Assembly: GCF_020193655.1 (NCBI RefSeq) | Contig: NZ_JADYVE010000008.1 | Location: 181,174-245,173, forward strand | Direction of reading: 5' to 3' | DNA length: 64,000 nucleotides | Source: Ensifer sp. IC3342 | GTDB lineage: Bacteria; Pseudomonadota; Alphaproteobacteria; Rhizobiales; Rhizobiaceae | Shown: positions 16,114 to 25,607 of the stretch, piece after piece | Layout: the number at the start of each line of letters is the position of its first letter | How positions within the stretch are numbered: position 1 is the stretch's first letter | The notes under the pieces: model-generated | Database searches by the model: none | What the model saw: the letters and a program-made list of their open reading frames with translations, nothing else | What the model was told of the DNA's origin: nothing | Program-made: the position numbers and the translations under genes

Positions 16114-16457
16114 ATGGGGTGGTTCTATGAAAGCGCTCTCTTTGCCTTCTGTATGTGCTGGCCCTTCGTCGCCTTCTCGTCTCAAGCGGAGCCGCGTACA
16201 ATTTGCGCGCTTGTCGTTTCGGCCAGATCCGGAGATGCGATCGTCGACGAGGGCGACTGCCGGCAACGAATGTCGCCCTCGTCGACGCCGGTATTCGGAA
16301 ATCGCCGAGCGAGATGGAGCTGCCGTTCGAAGAAGGCTACATTGACGCCCGACCTGAATGGCGCCAGCCCGCAACGCCGGCGTCATGGATGCGGGACTCG
16401 GTTATCTGGTACTCACAGCAAGTCACGCAACGCGCGGAATTCATGGCTGATCGTTGA
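16114..16457 (+). pseudogene. remnant of a class D beta-lactamase
   Basis: The first frame from ATG 16114 has a signal-like start (ALFAFCMCWPFVAFSSQA) and then TICALVVSARSGDAIVDEGD and CRQRMSPSST, the approach to the STFK active site of class D enzymes. At about 16287 homology jumps to another frame: DAGIRKSPSEMELPFEEGY, then DARPEWRQPATPASWMRDSV and IWYSQQVTQ, matching the SxV-region block. The Phe-Lys of STFK and about 10 further residues are missing at the junction, and everything after SQQVTQ (YGN and KTG motifs) is lost where the gene meets the neighbouring regulator. It cannot encode an active enzyme. Confidence 0.72.
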
Positions 16458-17166
16458 GCCAGTCTTGCAGTTCCGCCTCGGCTCTCTCCAAAGCGCTATA
16501 GTTCAGCAACTTGCGCAAGAGTGCGACGGCAACTGCGCGAGCACGCAGGTTGAATTGGCTGTCGAGGCGATCCTCGGGACTTGTCTGATAGACGTCAAGC
16601 TTGTCATAGAGGTGCTGCAATCGATTTTGCACGCTACGCAGCGACAGATTCCTGCGTTTCGCAATTGCCCGGTCGGTCAAGCCGAGCGCGATGTCGACTA
16701 GAATTTCATACTCGGAATCGGTGAAGCTGTTGGGGTGCCCGATGCTCTTTTGCTGCAGCCCACGCACCTCACGATCAATTACGCATTGGCTTTCCACAAA
16801 AATTGAGCGGAGCGCCAGTTTCAGTCGCTCGTCTGAAGCGGACTTCAACACGTAGCCATAGGCCGCACCATCGGGAACAATTCGCGACACCCCCCGCACG
16901 TAGGCTTCGTCGGAATAGTTCGACCAGAAGAGGATGCGCGTGTCGGGGCGCTCCTTCCATATCGTGCGGGCAGCCTCGATCCCGTTGCGGCCCGTCATCT
17001 GCAGATCCATGACAATGTGCGCTGTTTTATGATCACGGGCGAACTGCTCGCCGGCGATGCCATTCTCCGCCTCGATGACCGTTTCGCATTCGGGCAGGGC
17101 CGAGCAGACTGCCTCGTGCAGGTAAGAGCGGTGCAAGGGGTCGTCCTCCACGATCAGAACCTTCAT
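16441..17166 (-). CDS. LuxR-type response regulator
   Basis: A 241-residue regulator starting MKVLIVEDDPLHRSYLHEAV, with GGAGG inside the kinase gene about 7 bases upstream. Phospho-acceptor Asp lies in HIVMDLQMTGRNG, and the switch Ser and Lys in FWSNYSD and GYVLKSASD. The C-terminal helix-turn-helix is divergent (SFTDSEYEILVDIALGLTDR then LSLRSVQNRLQHLYDKLDVY). It overlaps the upstream kinase by 4 bases. The pair is divergent from the sugar ABC operon at 18686, its probable target. Its 3' end overlaps the beta-lactamase remnant. Confidence 0.86.
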   Translation of the reverse strand: MKVLIVEDDPLHRSYLHEAVCSALPECETVIEAENGIAGEQFARDHKTAHIVMDLQMTGRNGIEAARTIWKERPDTRILFWSNYSDEAYVRGVSRIVPDGAAYGYVLKSASDERLKLALRSIFVESQCVIDREVRGLQQKSIGHPNSFTDSEYEILVDIALGLTDRAIAKRRNLSLRSVQNRLQHLYDKLDVYQTSPEDRLDSQFNLRARAVAVALLRKLLNYSALERAEAELQDWLNDQP

Positions 17167-18416
17167 CGCTGTTCCTCCCACTGCATGGCTGAACTTTCTG
17201 CATTCTGCTGAAGCGGCAACGAAACGGCCACTATGGTGCCGCGATTGTTGCGCCCGGGGCCGAGCACGACCTTCGCCGAGATGAGCCTCGCACGTGTCTT
17301 CATGTTATCGATTCCGCCGCCGATGCGCCGGCGGGGCCTGGCAATGCCGCATCCGTCGTCCGCTATTTCGATCGCGAGTTGCCCGGCGTCGGCCTTGAGC
17401 CGGACGGTGATCGCGAGCGGTTGGGCGTGACGCACCGCATTGTTGATCGCTTCCTGGGCGATCCGGAAGAGCGCGATGCTGACCGTTGGTTCCAGCGTGT
17501 CGAGGGCGCCTGCGGTTTCGTCGACGAGCGCCCATTCGATCGGCGTGGCACTGTCGCGGACCGACCGGCCGAGATGGTTCTCGACAGCCTGTGCGAGGCC
17601 GAAGAGCTGCAGAACCGACGGTTTCGCCTGCTCGATGATCTGTCTCAGATCCTGCATGCAGTGCTGGAGCCCGCGCAATACCGGCTCGAGAGCGTCGCCG
17701 GTCAACTCGCCGGAGTGCGCCAGGCGGTCGATGCGACGCGACAGCCGCGTAAGGTCGGCGAGCGTCTGATCGTGGAGGTCCATGCCGATGCGCTGGCGCT
17801 CCTGCTCGAGCGCCTCGGTCAACTTCAACGCCCTCTGCCGCAAGCCTTCCTCGCGTGCCCGAGCTTCTGCCTCCACGATCGCCGATTGCTGCGCCTGTTC
17901 TGCGGCGCGCAGCGCAAAGAAATAGGGCGCCAGGAGGTCGGCGATGATGCGCGCGCGGTCGACATCCTCCAGGGCATAGAGGCTCGGCGTCTGCGACGAA
18001 CAACTCAGCGCCCCAATGATTGCTCCCTGAACCTTCAGCGGCACGTGCACGCGACTGCGCAGCGACTGCTCAATGATCGGCCGCTTGAAGGCACCCTCGA
18101 AGTGGAAGCGCGGATCGTTGACGGCATCATCCGTCAGCAGATGGTCCACCTCGCCCCAGAGCAGCGTGCGTATCGGACTGTTGGCGACCGGCGCCGATGC
18201 GACATTTCCCCAAGCGGTGTCCATGCCGGTTTCGTAAGCCGTGTGGTAATTGCCGTCGACCATCAGAATGCAGACGTCGAGATGGTCGTGTGGGATGATG
18301 TGCGCTATCTCGGCCGCGACCGCGCGTATAGCGGACCGGAAATCGAGCTGGCCGGCTAGCAGCCGGGAAATGCCGAGATAGTGATCGACCAATGCAGCCG
18401 GCGCCAGATGCGGCAT
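17163..18416 (-). CDS. cytoplasmic GAF-domain sensor histidine kinase
   Basis: A 417-residue soluble kinase with no membrane segment. Residues about 20-170 look like a GAF domain (IIPHDHLDVCILMVDGNYHT, VHVPLKVQGAIIGALSCSSQ). A coiled coil leads to the HisKA_3 helix with the His in ERQRIGMDLHDQTLADL. The ATPase shows FRIAQEAINNAVRHAQ and IADDGCGI, then GGGIDNMKTRARL. It is coupled to the response regulator by an ATGA overlap and is divergent from a sugar ABC operon 270 bases away, so it may sense a cytoplasmic metabolite of that sugar; this is inference from position. Confidence 0.86.
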   Translation of the reverse strand: MPHLAPAALVDHYLGISRLLAGQLDFRSAIRAVAAEIAHIIPHDHLDVCILMVDGNYHTAYETGMDTAWGNVASAPVANSPIRTLLWGEVDHLLTDDAVNDPRFHFEGAFKRPIIEQSLRSRVHVPLKVQGAIIGALSCSSQTPSLYALEDVDRARIIADLLAPYFFALRAAEQAQQSAIVEAEARAREEGLRQRALKLTEALEQERQRIGMDLHDQTLADLTRLSRRIDRLAHSGELTGDALEPVLRGLQHCMQDLRQIIEQAKPSVLQLFGLAQAVENHLGRSVRDSATPIEWALVDETAGALDTLEPTVSIALFRIAQEAINNAVRHAQPLAITVRLKADAGQLAIEIADDGCGIARPRRRIGGGIDNMKTRARLISAKVVLGPGRNNRGTIVAVSLPLQQNAESSAMQWEEQR

Positions 18417-18685
18417 GTCCGCAATTCCTCCCGCGATCGCTTCCGTGCTGCGAGCGCCTGCCCAGTTAAACGCCCGAGACGGCCTCGCGTCCTGCGTAAA
18501 CCCGCATCCGCTTGTGCAAAAACCGCAAACGTCTTGCCTTGTGCTGCCTGTACAGCCGCCTCGTTCTCGCTCATCCTGCCTTTACTGAGAGGAGGAAGCT
18601 CAGTGCAAGAATTAATTTCGGCCGTGCGCGAATAGCAGCGGCGATGAAGCGATCCGATCGAAGGACGGATTCGGAGGGAGGAGAC

Positions 18686-19702
18686 ATGACAATTCGCAAG
18701 ATGCTTATGGCGTCCGTCGCCGTCGCGTGCGCAGCCATGCCGGTATCGGCTCTTGCCGACACATCGGGCAAGAAGATCGCCCTTTCCAACAATTATGCTG
18801 GCAACTCTTGGCGCCAGGCCATGCTGACGAGCTGGAACAAGGTGACGGGCGAAGCGGTCAAGGCCGGCGTCGTTGCTGCCGCTGACGCCTTCACGACGGC
18901 CGAAAACCAGGCGACCGAGCAGGCCGCGCAGATCCAGAACATGATCCTGCAGGGCTATGACGCGATCGTCCTCAACGCCGCGTCTCCGACTGCGCTAAAC
19001 GGTGCCGTGAAAGAGGCCTGCGATGCGGGGATCACGGTCGTCTCCTTCGATGGCATCGTCACCGAGCCCTGCGCCTGGCGCATCGCTGTCAACTTCAAGG
19101 AAATGGGCCGCAGCCAGGTCGAATATCTCTCGAAGAAGCTGCCGCAGGGCGGCAATCTGCTCGAGATCCGCGGCCTTGCCGGTGTTTTCGTCGACGACGA
19201 GATCTCGGCCGGCATCCACGAGGGCGTCAAGCAGTTCTCGCAATTCAAGATCGTCGGCTCGGTCCATGGCGACTGGGCACAGGACGTGGCGCAGAAGGCA
19301 GTTGCCGGCATTCTGCCAAGCCTGCCGGAGATCGCGGGCGTCGTGACGCAGGGCGGCGACGGATACGGCGCGGCACAGGCGATAGCGGCAGCGAAGCGGC
19401 CGATGCCGGTGATCGTCATGGGGAACCGTGAAGACGAGCTCAAATGGTGGAAGGAGCAGAAAGAAGCCAACGGCTATGAGACGATGTCGGTCTCGATTGC
19501 CCCCGGCGTCTCGACGCTCGCCTTCTGGGTCGCCCAGCAGATCCTCGAAGGGAAGGAAGTGAAGAAGGATCTCGTGGTGCCATTCCTGCGCATCGATCAG
19601 GACAACCTCGAACAGAACCTCGCCAATACCCAGGCCGGTGGCGTCGCCAACGTCGAATATACGCAGGAAGACGCGATCAAGGTCATCGAAGCGGCCAAAT
19701 GA
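18686..19702 (+). CDS. sugar ABC transporter periplasmic binding protein (RbsB-like)
   Basis: A 338-residue protein. ATG 18686 follows GGAGGAG and begins a signal peptide ending ADTSGKK. The mature protein is a pentose/hexose-type binding protein: IALSNNYAGNSWRQAM, TEQAAQIQNMILQGYDAIVL with NAASPTALNGAVKEACDAG, VVSFDGIV, then VVTQGGDGYGAAQAI. It is the first gene of a five-gene operon, followed by a stable hairpin that may raise its expression over the membrane genes. Confidence 0.9.
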   Translation: MTIRKMLMASVAVACAAMPVSALADTSGKKIALSNNYAGNSWRQAMLTSWNKVTGEAVKAGVVAAADAFTTAENQATEQAAQIQNMILQGYDAIVLNAASPTALNGAVKEACDAGITVVSFDGIVTEPCAWRIAVNFKEMGRSQVEYLSKKLPQGGNLLEIRGLAGVFVDDEISAGIHEGVKQFSQFKIVGSVHGDWAQDVAQKAVAGILPSLPEIAGVVTQGGDGYGAAQAIAAAKRPMPVIVMGNREDELKWWKEQKEANGYETMSVSIAPGVSTLAFWVAQQILEGKEVKKDLVVPFLRIDQDNLEQNLANTQAGGVANVEYTQEDAIKVIEAAK

Positions 19703-19714
19703 GGCTTCACTTCA

Positions 19715-19740
19715 CGCCGCGCGGTTTCGACCGCGCGGCG
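19715..19740 (+). promoter_or_regulatory. intercistronic hairpin after the binding-protein gene
   Basis: An 11-bp perfect stem CGCCGCGCGGT / ACCGCGCGGCG closed by a UUCG tetraloop. It lies 13 bases after the binding-protein stop, inside the operon. Such hairpins commonly protect the binding-protein mRNA or partly terminate. Confidence 0.65.
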
Positions 19741-19769
19741 ACGATTTTCTCCTGGAGCAGACGGCATCA

Positions 19770-21224
19770 ATGACGGGTGAAAAGCTGAAGGCGATCGTCG
19801 AAGTCACCGACGCCAAGGTCAGTTTCGGGGCGGTCAAGGCGCTCGACGGCGTGACGCTCGCGATCTTGCCCGGCGAATGCCTCGGCCTCGTCGGGCATAA
19901 CGGCGCCGGGAAATCGACGATCGTCAGCGTCATTAATGGCGGATTGACCCCGCATCAGGGCATTATCTCCGGTGACGGCGAGGTGCTGACGCGTTACGGC
20001 ATCAATGCCGCCCGGGCGCGCGGCGTTCGCTGCGTCTTTCAGGAGCTGTCGCTCTGCCCTAATCTTACTGTCGTCGAGAACACCCGCATCATGCACCGCC
20101 ACCTCGGCGGCTTCGGCTGGCGAAAGCGTGCAAAAGAGGTGATCGAGCGGAGCCTCGCTGCGGTCTTTCCCGGACATGGAATAGCCAGCGACAGGAGCGT
20201 CGGCGAACTTTCGATCGCCGAGCGCCAGATGGTCGAGATCGCCATGGCCTTCTCGGATGCAGGCGTGGCACCGCGGCTCGTGATCCTCGATGAGCCGACT
20301 TCGTCGCTCGATGCAAGCCTTGCGGAGCAGATGCTCACGTACGTCCGCCGCTTCATCGCCGCGGGCGGATCGGTCATTTTCATCTCGCACATACTGAATG
20401 AGATCCTGACTACGGCGAGCCGCATCGTGGTCATGAAGGACGGACGCATCGTCGCCGACCGGCCTGCCGGCGATTGGACCGAGCGCGGCCTCGTTGAAGC
20501 CACGGGGAGCGTGGTGAAAGGCGAGGCACATCGCGGTGCGGTCCGGGACCTCGCCGCGGCGCCCGTCGTGGTGGAGCAGGGCGGTAGCGGCATGCCGTTC
20601 CATGCGAAGCGTGGCGAGCTCGTCGGGCTTGCGGGGCTCGCCGGCCACGGCCAGACACGGATGTTGATGAAACTTCATGCGGCTCAATCCAGCGACTGGC
20701 TGCCCCGTCGCGACCCCGCGGTGACCTTCGTTGCCGGTGACCGGCGCCTAAACGGCGTCTTCGAACTCTGGAGCATCCTGAAAAATCTCTCGATCGGCTC
20801 GCTTGGCGATCTCGCCAGTCGCGGCATGGTGAATGCGGCAGCCGAGGCGGAGCGGAGCGCCGAGTGGAAGCGCCGCATCGACATCCGGACGCAGGATCTC
20901 GCCAACCGCATCCTGTCGCTCTCGGGCGGCAATCAGCAGAAGGTGCTGTTCGCGCGGGCGCTCTCGACCCGCGCCCCGGTGGTGCTGATGGACGACCCGA
21001 TGCGCGGCATCGACGTCGGCACGAAGCAGGAGGTCTACGAGATCGTGCGCCAGCAGGCCGTGGGCGGCCGCACCTTCGTCTGGTATTCGACCGAGATGGA
21101 GGAAGTCTGCCTCTGCGATCGCGTCTATGTCTTTCGCGAGGGCGCGATCGTCGCGGAACTCGCAGGCGATGCGGTTAGCGAGGAGAATATTCTCGCCGCC
21201 TCCTTCCGGGGAGCCGCGGCATGA
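19770..21224 (+). CDS. sugar ABC transporter ATPase, two-domain (RbsA-like)
   Basis: A 484-residue protein with two ATPase domains, as usual for the pentose/ribose group. Domain 1 has Walker A GHNGAGKST, a signature GELSIAERQMVEIA and Walker B LVILDEPTSSLD. Domain 2 has a degenerate Walker A (GLAGHGQTRML) as usual for this family, signature LSGGNQQKVLFARAL and VVLMDDPMRGIDVG. The start at 19770 has a weak site, GGAG 12 bases upstream. It overlaps the next permease gene by 4 bases. Confidence 0.88.
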   Translation: MTGEKLKAIVEVTDAKVSFGAVKALDGVTLAILPGECLGLVGHNGAGKSTIVSVINGGLTPHQGIISGDGEVLTRYGINAARARGVRCVFQELSLCPNLTVVENTRIMHRHLGGFGWRKRAKEVIERSLAAVFPGHGIASDRSVGELSIAERQMVEIAMAFSDAGVAPRLVILDEPTSSLDASLAEQMLTYVRRFIAAGGSVIFISHILNEILTTASRIVVMKDGRIVADRPAGDWTERGLVEATGSVVKGEAHRGAVRDLAAAPVVVEQGGSGMPFHAKRGELVGLAGLAGHGQTRMLMKLHAAQSSDWLPRRDPAVTFVAGDRRLNGVFELWSILKNLSIGSLGDLASRGMVNAAAEAERSAEWKRRIDIRTQDLANRILSLSGGNQQKVLFARALSTRAPVVLMDDPMRGIDVGTKQEVYEIVRQQAVGGRTFVWYSTEMEEVCLCDRVYVFREGAIVAELAGDAVSEENILAASFRGAAA

Positions 21225-22168
21225 GGCCGGCCTTTTCCGCCGATGCGATGCGGCTGGCGATCCCCGCCCTTTCGCTGACCGTGCTGCTTGCCGCCGTATT
21301 CTGGCTGCAGCCACGGGCGATGAGCTATGTCGGGCTGAACTTACTCTTCAATCTCGCCGTTCCGATCGCGCTCGCGACGATCGCGCAGATGCTCATCATA
21401 GCGGTCAACGACCTCGATCTCTCGATGGGCACCTTCGTCAGCTTCGTCGCGTGTGTCACGGCGACCTTCCTTCGCGACGCGCCGCTTTTGGGGACGCTCA
21501 TCCTCGCCGGCGCGGTTCTCGTCTATGCGGTGCTTGGCGTCGTCATTCACCTGCGTGACCTGCCATCGATCGTGGTGTCGCTCGGGATGAGCTTCGTGTG
21601 GGGAGGCCTTGCCGTCCTCCTCTTGCCGGCGCCGGGCGGGCAGGCGCCGGATTGGGCGCGCGCGTTGATGACGACGAAGCCGCCTCTCGCTCCGATCGCC
21701 ATCGTCGCGAGCATCGTCATCGCCTTGGGCGCGCATCTCCTCGTCATGCGCTCTTCGCTCGGCGTGCTGATCCGCGGCGTCGGTGGCAATGAGCGTTCGG
21801 TCGAACGGGCCGGTTGGTCGGTGCTTGCCGCGCGGGCGGCTGCCTATGGGCTTGCCGGCTTCTTCGCGGTCCTCGCCGGCATCGCGCTCGTTGGTCTCAC
21901 GACCTCGGCTGACGCAAACATCGCACTTCGGTACACGTTGCTTTCGATCGCTGGCGTGATCCTCGGTGGCGGCGAGTTCATCGGCGGGCGGGTTTCTCCG
22001 GTCGGCGCCGTCATCGGAGCCCTGACGCTGACGCTCGCAGGCTCGTTTCTTTCTTTCCTGCGCATTTCGCCCGACTGGCAGATCGGCGCACAGGGGGTGA
22101 TCCTCATCATCGTGCTGGCACTGCGCCTCTTCCTCAACCGTGTCGAGAAGCGGGAGAAAGGCCAATGA
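21221..22168 (+). CDS. sugar ABC transporter permease (RbsC-like)
   Basis: A 315-residue integral membrane protein of the BPD_transp_2 family with about eight to ten hydrophobic segments. The cytoplasmic coupling region GVLIRGVGGNERSVERAGWS and the late IAGVILGGGEFIGGRVSPVG block are typical. Start overlaps the ATPase stop (ATGA); stop overlaps the second permease. It forms the channel with the second permease. Confidence 0.88.
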   Translation: MRPAFSADAMRLAIPALSLTVLLAAVFWLQPRAMSYVGLNLLFNLAVPIALATIAQMLIIAVNDLDLSMGTFVSFVACVTATFLRDAPLLGTLILAGAVLVYAVLGVVIHLRDLPSIVVSLGMSFVWGGLAVLLLPAPGGQAPDWARALMTTKPPLAPIAIVASIVIALGAHLLVMRSSLGVLIRGVGGNERSVERAGWSVLAARAAAYGLAGFFAVLAGIALVGLTTSADANIALRYTLLSIAGVILGGGEFIGGRVSPVGAVIGALTLTLAGSFLSFLRISPDWQIGAQGVILIIVLALRLFLNRVEKREKGQ

Positions 22169-23115
22169 GGATGCTTGACCGTGTTGCTCGCAAGCCGTGG
22201 ATCTGGTCGTGGGTCGCAGCCTTTGTCGTCTGGTTCGCCACAATCATAGTGACGGGCGGTGCGAGCACGCTGGACCTGTCGCAAGCGGCGCTCACCTTCG
22301 CCGCCTTCTCTATCATTGTCGGCATCGGCCAGATGTTCGTCATCACGCTCGGTCCCGGCAATGTCGATCTTTCGGTCCCTTCCACGATGACGCTCGCAGG
22401 AACGGTGGCGCTGAAGCTCATGGACGTCGACAATGCGATGATCCTGCCTGGCCTCGGTGTTACAGTGCTCATCGGAATAGGGGTGGGCATTTTGAACTAT
22501 GCCCTCATCAAGGCACTCCGCATCCCGCCGATCATCGCGACGCTCTCGATGAGCTTCATCGTCCAGTCGGCGGCGATCTGGACCAATCGCGGGTTGCGGA
22601 TCAAGCCCCCGAACTTTCTTGCGGATTTCACCACCGCTAATACGCTTGGGATTCCGAACGTCGCCGTCATCGCGCTTGTCATCTCGGTCATCGCCTGGTT
22701 CCTGCTTGAAAGGACCATCTATGGGCGCTGGATTTCGGCAATCGGGCAGAGCATGCCAGCGGCGAAGATGGCGGGAATTCCGGTCGACGGCACCCGCTTC
22801 GTCACCTACGTCTTCTGCGCCGTGCTTGCCTCGCTTGCCGGCTATCTGCTCGCCTGTTTCTCCGGCGGCGCGGCGCTCAACATGGGTTCTGAATACCTGC
22901 TGATGTCGATCGCCGTCGTCGTCCTCGGCGGCACGGCGGTTGCGGGCGGCGACTCGAATGTGCCCGGCATATGGGGCGCTTCGCTCTTCATGTTCCTGGT
23001 CGTCTCCATGCTCAACACCTACGGCCTCGGCGCAGGCATCCGCCTGATCATGACCGGGCTCATCATCATCAGCGTCATCATGCTCGCAGGCGGCCGGCTG
23101 CCGGGTGTGCGCTAG
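22165..23115 (+). CDS. sugar ABC transporter permease, second subunit (RbsC-like)
   Basis: A 316-residue membrane protein of the same family as the preceding gene, with LDLSQAALTFAAFSIIVGIG, LGPGNVDLSVPSTMTLAGTV and VVVLGGTAVAGGDSNVPGIW. The 4-base overlap with the first permease shows translational coupling. A pair of unlike permeases suggests a heterodimeric channel. Confidence 0.88.
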   Translation: MRMLDRVARKPWIWSWVAAFVVWFATIIVTGGASTLDLSQAALTFAAFSIIVGIGQMFVITLGPGNVDLSVPSTMTLAGTVALKLMDVDNAMILPGLGVTVLIGIGVGILNYALIKALRIPPIIATLSMSFIVQSAAIWTNRGLRIKPPNFLADFTTANTLGIPNVAVIALVISVIAWFLLERTIYGRWISAIGQSMPAAKMAGIPVDGTRFVTYVFCAVLASLAGYLLACFSGGAALNMGSEYLLMSIAVVVLGGTAVAGGDSNVPGIWGASLFMFLVVSMLNTYGLGAGIRLIMTGLIIISVIMLAGGRLPGVR

Positions 23116-23137
23116 CGGGATATAGAAAGCACCATTC

Positions 23138-24049
23138 ATGGCCAAGAACCCGATCTACCAAATACATGACCCGCGCTTCGCTCGCATGATCATCGGCAAT
23201 GCCCGGCTCGAGGAACTCTATACCGGCTGCCGTTGGGCGGAAGGCCCCGTCTGGTTCAGCGATGCAAACCAGCTCCTCTGGAGCGACATTCCGAACCAGA
23301 GGATGCTGCGCTGGACACCCGAAGGTGGCGTCTCCGTCTTCCGCCAGCCTTCGAGCTACGCCAACGGCCATACGCGCGACCGGGAGGGCCGCCTGGTTTC
23401 CTGCGAGCACGGGACGCGGCGCGTTACCCGCACGGAGATCGACGGCGCGATCACGGTGCTTGCGGAAAGCTACCAGGGCAAAAGGCTTAACTCGCCGAAC
23501 GACGTGGTCGTCCGATCCGATGGAACGATCTGGTTCACCGACCCGACCTACGGCATTCTTTCCGACTATGAGGGCCATCGGGCGGAGCCGGAGCAGGCGA
23601 CGCGGAACGTATATCGACTCGATCCGCAGACCGGCGAACTCAAAGCCGTCGTCACCGACTTCAACCAGCCGAACGGCCTCGCCTTCTCCGCCGACGAGAA
23701 GGTCCTCTATGTCACGGACTCCGGCGCGAGCCACGATGAGAGCCTCCCGCGCCACATCCGCGTTTTCGACGTCGGCGGCGGTAAACTCGCAAACGGCCGC
23801 ATCTTCGCGACGATCGACAACGGCATACCGGACGGTATCCGGACGGACATGGCGGGGAATCTCTGGTCGAGCGCCGGCGACGGCGTGCACTGTTTCGCGC
23901 CGGACGGCGCGCTTCTGGGCAAGATCCTCGTGCCGCAAACCGTCGCGAACCTCACCTTCGGCGGGCCGCGCCGCAATCGCCTCTTCATCGCTGCGACTAC
24001 TTCGCTCTATTCGATCTATGTCACGGTTACCGGTGCCCAGATGCCGTGA
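23138..24049 (+). CDS. SMP-30/gluconolactonase-family lactonase
   Basis: A 303-residue six-bladed propeller protein. Metal-site landmarks: RWAEGPVWF with Glu, NSPNDVVVRSDGTIWFTDPT with Asn, and QPNGLAFSADEKVLYVTDS with Asn and Asp. The family opens sugar lactones (gluconolactone and related). As last gene of the sugar ABC operon it probably hydrolyses a lactone made from the imported sugar, but no dehydrogenase is encoded in the operon. Confidence 0.88.
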   Translation: MAKNPIYQIHDPRFARMIIGNARLEELYTGCRWAEGPVWFSDANQLLWSDIPNQRMLRWTPEGGVSVFRQPSSYANGHTRDREGRLVSCEHGTRRVTRTEIDGAITVLAESYQGKRLNSPNDVVVRSDGTIWFTDPTYGILSDYEGHRAEPEQATRNVYRLDPQTGELKAVVTDFNQPNGLAFSADEKVLYVTDSGASHDESLPRHIRVFDVGGGKLANGRIFATIDNGIPDGIRTDMAGNLWSSAGDGVHCFAPDGALLGKILVPQTVANLTFGGPRRNRLFIAATTSLYSIYVTVTGAQMP

Positions 24050-24222
24050 GAATTCGCTTAATCGGGGGCGCAGTGCCGAAGTAATGCGTATATCACTCAT
24101 TCGGTGGAACGCTTTCAAGCAAGTCTCGCCATGGACTAACTTTCTTGGCAGCTGAAAACTTTGCTACTGTCTTTTGCCCCCCTTTTGCGCTTCCTAATTG
24201 CGTTGGAGGAGGCAAAAGCTGA

Positions 24223-25607
24223 ATGGAGGCAGTGCGAAGCGCAACCGACACTTCCGTCGATCCGGAATTCGGGCCTTGGCTTGCCCAGGCCTCGATCCTG
24301 GTCGTTGATGACGAGCCGGGCATGCGCAACTTTCTTATCCGGACGCTCGGACCGCGCTGCAAGCATATCGAGGAAGCCGCTGATACCGAGGAGGCCACCC
24401 GCAAGCTCGACCAGCACCATTACGACGTCGTGATCCTCGACAACATCATGCCACGCAAGAACGGACTGGAATGGCTTGCCGAACAGCGCGCGGTCGGTTT
24501 TTTTGCCGACGCCATTCTGATGACCGCCTACGCCGATCTCGATACGGCAATCCAGGCGCTTCGCGCAGGTGTGGTGGATTTTGTCCTTAAGCCGTTCCGC
24601 TCGAACCAGATCCTCAACGCGGTGGCACGCTGCCTCGATCGGCTACGCCTTCAGCGCGAGAACTACGTTCTGCGCTACGAGCTGAAGGCAACGTCCGACC
24701 ATATGCTGCTCCGCGACCGGCTGATCGGTCAATCGGCAGCAATTGCGCGTGTACGCGAAACGATAGCCAGGGTTGCGCCGCTTCCAACTTCCGTGCTCCT
24801 GACCGGTCAGTCCGGCACCGGCAAGGAGGTGGCTGCGCGTTCGCTGCATGCGCTTTCGGATCGTGCCGCCAAACCCTTCGTGCCAGTCAATTGCGGTGCC
24901 ATTCCGCCCGACATGATCGAGAGCGAACTCTTCGGCCACTTGAAAGGGGCATTCACCGGGGCGGCCCGCGATCGGGAGGGGCTGTTTCTCCATGCCCACG
25001 GCGGCACGCTGTTCCGCGACGAGATCGGCGAACTGCCGGCGGCGACGCAGAGCAAGCTGCTACCGGTTCTCGAAGACCGGAGAGTCCGGCCGTCGGTCCC
25101 GAACGTGAGGTCCCCGTGGACCTGCGTTTCGTCTTCGCCACCAATGCCGACCTCGAAAAGGCGGTGCGGGACGGCCGCTTCCGTGCCGATCTGTTCTTCC
25201 GCATCAACGTTATGCAGATTCACTTGCCGCCGCTGAAGGAGCGCGAGGGCGATACACTCGAACTCGCCGACCTCTTCATGGCAAAACTCGCGCGACAACT
25301 TGGCATGCCGGCGGTTCCGGTCGATCAGCGAACGCGCTAGACGCTTGCCGCATACGACTGGCCAGGCAATGTGCGCGAGTTGCGAAACCTGATCGAGCGG
25401 ACTGTTATCCTCGGCCGCTTCCCGGATGGCTTTGGCTTTGCGATCGGCCAACAGACAATCCCCGGCGACATGACACTCGCAGAGATCGAACGCCGGCATA
25501 TACTCAACGTCCTGGCCAGTTGCTCGGGTCAGCGCGATGAGGCGGCGCGCCTTCTCGGCATCTCCCGCAAGACGGTCGACCGAAAGCTGGCGAGCTGGGA
25601 TGGCTGA
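24223..25607 (+). pseudogene. broken sigma-54 NtrC-type response regulator
   Basis: The receiver (ILVVDDEPGMRNF, Asp in VVILDNIMPRKNG, Lys in FVLKPF) and most of the AAA+ domain are intact in the first frame: Walker A GQSGTGKE, GAFTGA at HLKGAFTGAARD, and GTLFRDEIGELP, where Arg replaces the usual Leu. A one-base loss near 25092 shifts the frame. Homology then continues with VGPEREVPVDLRFVFATNAD and on to DQRTR, where TAG 25338-25340 interrupts, followed by [16 protein letters not shown] and the Fis-type DNA-binding helix ([17 protein letters not shown]) to 25607. Two lesions make it a pseudogene unless the sequence is wrong. Its partner kinase is also truncated. Confidence 0.82.

Noticed and set aside
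24147..24170. A possible sigma-54 promoter (TTGGCA ... TTTGCT) before the NtrC-type gene.
   Set aside because: The GG and GC elements are 14 bases apart; sigma-54 promoters need 10.
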